Shown piece after piece: positions 60,764 to 64,000 of a stretch of 64,000 nt of DNA; within the stretch, counting starts at the first letter, position 1, and the number at the start of each line of letters is the position of its first letter. Origin of the DNA: Rhodopseudomonas sp. P2A-2r (GTDB lineage Bacteria; Pseudomonadota; Alphaproteobacteria; Rhizobiales; Xanthobacteraceae); contig NZ_CP110389.1 of assembly GCF_026015985.1 (NCBI RefSeq), positions 2,140,001-2,204,000 of the forward strand, read 5' to 3'. The notes beneath the pieces were generated by a model. The model had not been told where the DNA came from, made no database searches, and saw only the letters and a program-made list of their open reading frames with translations. A program made the translations under genes and the position numbers.

Positions 60764-61165
60764 GCACATGGTCCCGCGAGTTGACGGAAATCGGCCAATC
60801 GCGCGTCGGGAGAATGGCGGAGTAACTGCGAAGGGCGCCCAGGCCCGGGCGGTCGGCGAGTGATGAGGTGCAAGATGGGAGATCGCGGTGACTGGTCCAA
60901 GTGAAAGCCGGATGGCGCTGGAAGCGGGGCCATCGGATGCGGTGGATTACGCAGCCGCGGGTGGACCGGAGCTCCGGGACCTCATCGGCGGCATGCCTGC
61001 ACCGGCCGCGAGTCCTCGAACGGCATGTCGATGTCGTCTGACGTCCGATCAGGGAACGGATGCGTACGAGACTTGCGCCCTGCGGGACGCATGGATGAAC
61101 GGCTCCGGAAAGCGCCGAAGGTAACCGGTCGACCGTTTCAACCTCATATTAGCCGAGGATCGTCT
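60764..61165. other. Intergenic stretch with no recognised gene
   Basis: A GTG-started frame at 60888-61124 (begins MTGPSESRMALEAGPSDAVDY) has no recognisable family and loses normal composition after about 40 codons. Given the homopolymer losses elsewhere, a short broken gene is possible, but I cannot support one. Confidence 0.4.
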
Positions 61166-61408
61166 GATGAGCACCAAGCAAATACGAGCTCCGATGCCTG
61201 GAACATTTTATCGTTCTTCGGCCCCTGATCAGCCCCCTTTAAGTCGGACAGCGACGCCGTGTCGAGCGGCGACACGATCGGTCTGATCGAAGTCATGAAG
61301 ACCTTTCATGCCGTTCATGCCGGCGTCGATGGCAAGGCGATCCGCTTTGTCGCCGAAAATGAAGACCCCGTCATGGCCGGCCAGGTGATCGCCGAGGTGG
61401 ACGAATGA
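61166..61408 (+). CDS. accB: Biotin carboxyl carrier protein (frameshifted)
   Basis: ATG 61166 gives STKQIRAPMPGTFYRSSAPDQPP and then a wrong frame. One extra C in the C5 run 61233-61237 yields QPPFKSDSDAVSSGDTIGLIEVMKTFHAV, where the lysine of EVMKTF is the biotinylation site. The rest (GKAIRFVAENEDPVMAGQVIAEVDE) is the second half of the biotinyl domain. At 80 residues it is a minimal biotinyl domain without the N-terminal extension of housekeeping AccB. Its stop overlaps the accC ATG (ATGA). It accompanies the pxp genes. The damage in a metabolic gene argues for a sequencing error. Confidence 0.85.
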
Positions 61409-62790
61409 CCATTCGCTCGCTTCTCGTCGCGAACCGGGGCGAGATCGCGGTTCGCATCATCAAGGCGGCCCAGGCGCTCGGCATCAGGACCGTGCAGGTC
61501 CACAGCGCCGCCGATGCGGACATGCTCGCCGTGAAATTGGCCGATGAGGCGATCGACATCGGCCCTCCGGCCGCCAAGAAGTCGTATCTCAACATCGACG
61601 CCGTGATCGGTGCCGCCAAGAGCGCCCGCGTCGACGCAATTCATCCAGGCTACGGATTTCTGTCCGAGAACGCCGATTTTGCCGATGCGGTCGAAGCGGC
61701 GGGGATAATCTTCGTCGGCCCCAGGGCCGATGCAATCCGCCTGCTCGGCGACAAGGTCGCCGCACGCGAAGTCGCCAAAAGGGCCGGGGTTCCCACAGTG
61801 CCCGGCAGCGATGGGCGCGTATCCGGGATCGGTGCCGCACGGGAAATTGCCGACAAGACAGGCTTTCCGATCATGATCAAGGCTGCTGCCGGCGGTGGAG
61901 GCCGCGGCATCCGCATTGCCAACGACATGGCCGAGCTCGAGAGCCAATACCCGCTTGCGTCGGCCGAGGCTCTGGCTGCCTTCGGTGATGGCGGACTCTA
62001 TCTGGAGAAGGTCATCGCTCGTGCGCGCCATGTCGAGGTGCAGATACTCGGCGACGGCGAGAATGTCGTGCATTGTTACGAGCGTGAATGCTCGCCGCAG
62101 CGCCGCCGCCAGAAGGTGTGGGAAGAAGCGCAAGCCTTCCTGCTCCCGGACAGCGTTCGCCAGGAGCTTTGCGCCAGCGCTGTGGCACTCGCGCGGGAAG
62201 TGAAATATCGCGGTGCCGGAACCGTCGAATATCTCTATGACGACGAGACGCAGGAATTTTACTTCATTGAGGTGAATACCCGCATTCAGGTCGAGCATCC
62301 GGTGACGGAGATGATCACCGGCATAGACCTCGTGCAGGAAATGATCCGTGTTGCCGGTGGTGCCAAGCTGTCCGTCGACCAGCGCGACATCGTACCGCGC
62401 GGCCACGCCATCGAGTGCCGCATCAATGCCGAGGATGTGTCTCGCGACTTCATGCCGACGCCAGGCCGGATCACCCGACTCAACGTGCCGGAAGGCGAAG
62501 GCGTCCGCTTCGATACGATGCTGTACGCCGGCTATTCGATCCCGCCCTTCTATGACTCGTTGCTGGGCAAATTGATCGTCTGGGCGGAAAGCCGCGATGC
62601 GTGCCTCGATCGGCTGAGGAAGGCGTTACAACATCTGGAGATTGGCGGCGTTCCAACGACGGTTTCGCTGCATCTTGCTCTGGCCAATGACGAGAGCGTG
62701 CGTCGCGGGGCGTTTCATACGCGCTTTCTCGAAGGCTGGCTCGAAGCCGAATTCAGCAGACAATCCCAATCCAAGTCCGAGGTGGCGTGA
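61405..62790 (+). CDS. accC: Biotin carboxylase
   Basis: The 461-residue product has an N-terminal Rossmann-like domain (IRSLLVANRGEIAVRIIKAAQALGIRTVQVHSAAD), HPGYGFLSENADFADAVE, and an ATP-grasp domain with KAAAGGGGRGIRI, CYERECSPQRRRQKVWEEAQ and the catalytic EVNTRIQVEHPVTE. The C-terminal domain (GHAIECRINAEDVSRDFMPTPGRI) is complete. It carboxylates biotin on the adjacent carrier protein using ATP and bicarbonate. Such accB-accC pairs are common partners of pxpBC. Its stop overlaps pxpB. Confidence 0.95.
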   Translation: MTIRSLLVANRGEIAVRIIKAAQALGIRTVQVHSAADADMLAVKLADEAIDIGPPAAKKSYLNIDAVIGAAKSARVDAIHPGYGFLSENADFADAVEAAGIIFVGPRADAIRLLGDKVAAREVAKRAGVPTVPGSDGRVSGIGAAREIADKTGFPIMIKAAAGGGGRGIRIANDMAELESQYPLASAEALAAFGDGGLYLEKVIARARHVEVQILGDGENVVHCYERECSPQRRRQKVWEEAQAFLLPDSVRQELCASAVALAREVKYRGAGTVEYLYDDETQEFYFIEVNTRIQVEHPVTEMITGIDLVQEMIRVAGGAKLSVDQRDIVPRGHAIECRINAEDVSRDFMPTPGRITRLNVPEGEGVRFDTMLYAGYSIPPFYDSLLGKLIVWAESRDACLDRLRKALQHLEIGGVPTTVSLHLALANDESVRRGAFHTRFLEGWLEAEFSRQSQSKSEVA

Positions 62791-63665
62791 TGGGTATTCG
62801 ATATTCATTCGGGGGCGACGAACATCTTTTCGTTGAGTGCAACGAGGAGATGTCGCTCGATGCTTTCTTCAAAAGCCTGTCGATGACCAACGGCATCCGC
62901 GACAGCAAGATCAGAGGGGTTACTGAAATATGTCCGGCCAACGCCTCGTTTCAGGTCAAGTTCGATCCAGACGTCATCAAGCCTGACGACCTGCTGCGTG
63001 AGGTGATGTCCATAGAGGGCGCGGCGGCCAATTCCGAACCGGTCATCCGCACACGCATCATCGAAATTCCGGTTTTATACAACGATCCCTGGACGCGCGA
63101 GACGCTGATGCGTTTTCGTGAACGCCACCAGGATCCGGCCAGTACCGATCTCGAATATGCTGCCCGTATCAACGACTACAATTCGGTCGACGACTTCATC
63201 GCGGCGCACGCCGGCTCGCCTTGGTTCGTATCGATGGTCGGCTTCGTGGCCGGCCTTCCGTTCATGTACCAGATGGTCGAGCGGCGGCGGCAAATTCAGG
63301 TGCCGAAATATCTGCGGCCTCGTACCGACACGCCGCGGCTCACCATCGGTCACGGCGGTTGTTTCGGTTGCATCTATTCGGTGCGCGGGGCGGGCGGTTA
63401 TCAGATGTTCGGCGTCACGCCGATGCCGATCTTCGATCCGACCCAGACCACGAGCTACCTGCGCGACTTCATGGTGTTCTTCCGGCCTGGCGACATCGTG
63501 AAGTTCAAGCCGGTCGACCGTGCCGCCTACGACCAGGCTGTCGAGGAGGTCGACAGTGGCCGGTTCGCGCCGCCCATTCGCGACGTCAGCTTCGACCTGC
63601 GCGAATTCACCAAGGACATTGACGGCTACAACGCCAAACTGGAGGGCGTTCTCAATGGCCATTAA
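62787..63665 (+). CDS. pxpB: 5-oxoprolinase subunit B (KipI/allophanate hydrolase subunit 1 family)
   Basis: The 292-residue product starts at GTG 62787 or ATG 62790, overlapping the accC stop. Family blocks: MGIRYSFGGDEHLFVECNEEMSL near the N-terminus, IIEIPVLYNDPWTRETL, and the C-terminal FVAGLPFMYQM.. LRPRTDTPRLTIGHGGCFGCIYSVRGAGGYQMFGVTPMPIFDP and FFRPGDIVKFKPVD. PxpB and PxpC activate the lactam carbonyl with ATP for opening with PxpA. It is somewhat longer than typical PxpB (about 220). pxpC begins inside its last codons. Confidence 0.9.
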   Translation: MMGIRYSFGGDEHLFVECNEEMSLDAFFKSLSMTNGIRDSKIRGVTEICPANASFQVKFDPDVIKPDDLLREVMSIEGAAANSEPVIRTRIIEIPVLYNDPWTRETLMRFRERHQDPASTDLEYAARINDYNSVDDFIAAHAGSPWFVSMVGFVAGLPFMYQMVERRRQIQVPKYLRPRTDTPRLTIGHGGCFGCIYSVRGAGGYQMFGVTPMPIFDPTQTTSYLRDFMVFFRPGDIVKFKPVDRAAYDQAVEEVDSGRFAPPIRDVSFDLREFTKDIDGYNAKLEGVLNGH

Positions 63666-64000
63666 GGTCGTGCATCACGGACTTTCCACCACCGTTCAGG
63701 ATCTTGGGCGTCCCGGCTACTTTCATCTCGGAATTCCGCTCGGCGGCGCGATGGATCGCTACGCCATGCGAGCGGCAAATCTGCTGGTCGGTAACGACGA
63801 GAGCGCCGCCGGGCTCGAAGCAGTTTTTGTGGGGCCTCAGCTCGAGTTCACCGCGGACGCGCTCGTCGCTGTCACTGGCGCTGCCATGCCGGTCAAACTG
63901 GACGGGGCCGAGCAGCCCGGCTGGACCGCGCTCAAAGTCAAGGCCGGCCAGACGTTGACATTCGACTTCCTCGAGTCGGGAGCGCGCATATGCATCGCTG
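63655..64000 (+). CDS. pxpC: 5-oxoprolinase subunit C (KipA family), 5' part
   Basis: ATG 63655 overlaps the last 11 nt of pxpB. The frame stays open to the window end: MAIKVVHHGLSTTVQDLGRPGY, FHLGIPLGGAMDRYAMRAANLLVG, then AAGLEAVFVGPQLEFTADALVAVTGAAM. TTVQDLGR.GY and GGAMD..A...AN.LVGN are signatures of allophanate hydrolase subunit 2/PxpC. About 115 of some 330 residues are within the window. Confidence 0.9.
   Translation, partial: MAIKVVHHGLSTTVQDLGRPGYFHLGIPLGGAMDRYAMRAANLLVGNDESAAGLEAVFVGPQLEFTADALVAVTGAAMPVKLDGAEQPGWTALKVKAGQTLTFDFLESGARICIA

Noticed and set aside
60888..61124. A 78-codon open frame between the Rieske gene and accB
   Set aside because: No recognisable family and poor composition in its second half; left as intergenic.
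1..64000. tRNA, rRNA, riboswitch or phage attachment sites
   Set aside because: None was recognisable on reading either strand.

Overview
ORGANISM. The DNA is GC-rich (roughly 65 percent), uses GTG and TTG starts freely and overlaps stop and start codons (ATGA/GTGA). With the protein families present this suggests an alphaproteobacterium of the Bradyrhizobium/Tardiphaga/Rhodopseudomonas type. This is inferred from gene content; no rRNA or tRNA gene is visible.

LAYOUT 1-52059: one very large surface-protein locus. It holds three filamentous-haemagglutinin-family exoproteins: a truncated one (<1-2670), one of about 4,130 aa (23440-35837) and one of about 4,380 aa (38915-52059). One TpsB/FhaC-type outer-membrane transporter (8666-10441) is present. 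Three regulatory cassettes each encode a periplasmic STN-domain protein, an ECF sigma factor and a FecR-type anti-sigma factor (5033-8446, 20961-23284, 36463-38821), and a decayed fourth STN gene lies at 2916-3590. TpsB heads a long co-directional run: a DUF2341/LamG/ExbB fusion, ExbD, a hypothetical protein, TonB, porin, coiled-coil lipoprotein, parvulin, YbjN, lytic transglycosylase, small exported proteins and a trypsin-like protease (8666-20656). The gene set matches what I recall of the Pseudomonas aeruginosa vreAIR (PUMA3) and pdtA/pdtB/exbB2/exbD2 loci, expanded here by cassette duplication. A shared promoter-like motif (GCGGG[A/T]T, 15 nt, GTCT) precedes tpsB and two fecR genes, with a near match before the third exoprotein. 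Pho-box-like 11-bp direct repeats precede two STN genes.

LAYOUT 52085-53316: an IS3-family element, IS407-like, on the minus strand. Older debris sits at 3600-4860 (a minus-strand ORF remnant and the 3' end of an IS256-type transposase).

LAYOUT 53442-64000: a catabolic island, all on the plus strand. A LysR regulator and pxpA are followed by an acetoacetate-decarboxylase-fold protein and a complete four-component diiron monooxygenase of the toluene-4-monooxygenase type (order alpha, gamma, effector, beta, reductase, Rieske). Then come accB, accC, pxpB and the start of pxpC, i.e. the ATP-dependent 5-oxoprolinase-type lactamase set with its usual biotin-carboxylase companions.

SEQUENCE QUALITY. 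At least fifteen otherwise intact genes or gene segments are broken by a single missing base in a short homopolymer. Adding one base restores family motifs, a signal peptide or a stop/start overlap in each case. The simplest reading is under-called homopolymers, so these frameshifted genes should not be taken as dead without re-sequencing. The STN gene at 2916, the phosphoesterase at 35934 and the IS256 piece carry further damage and look truly decayed.
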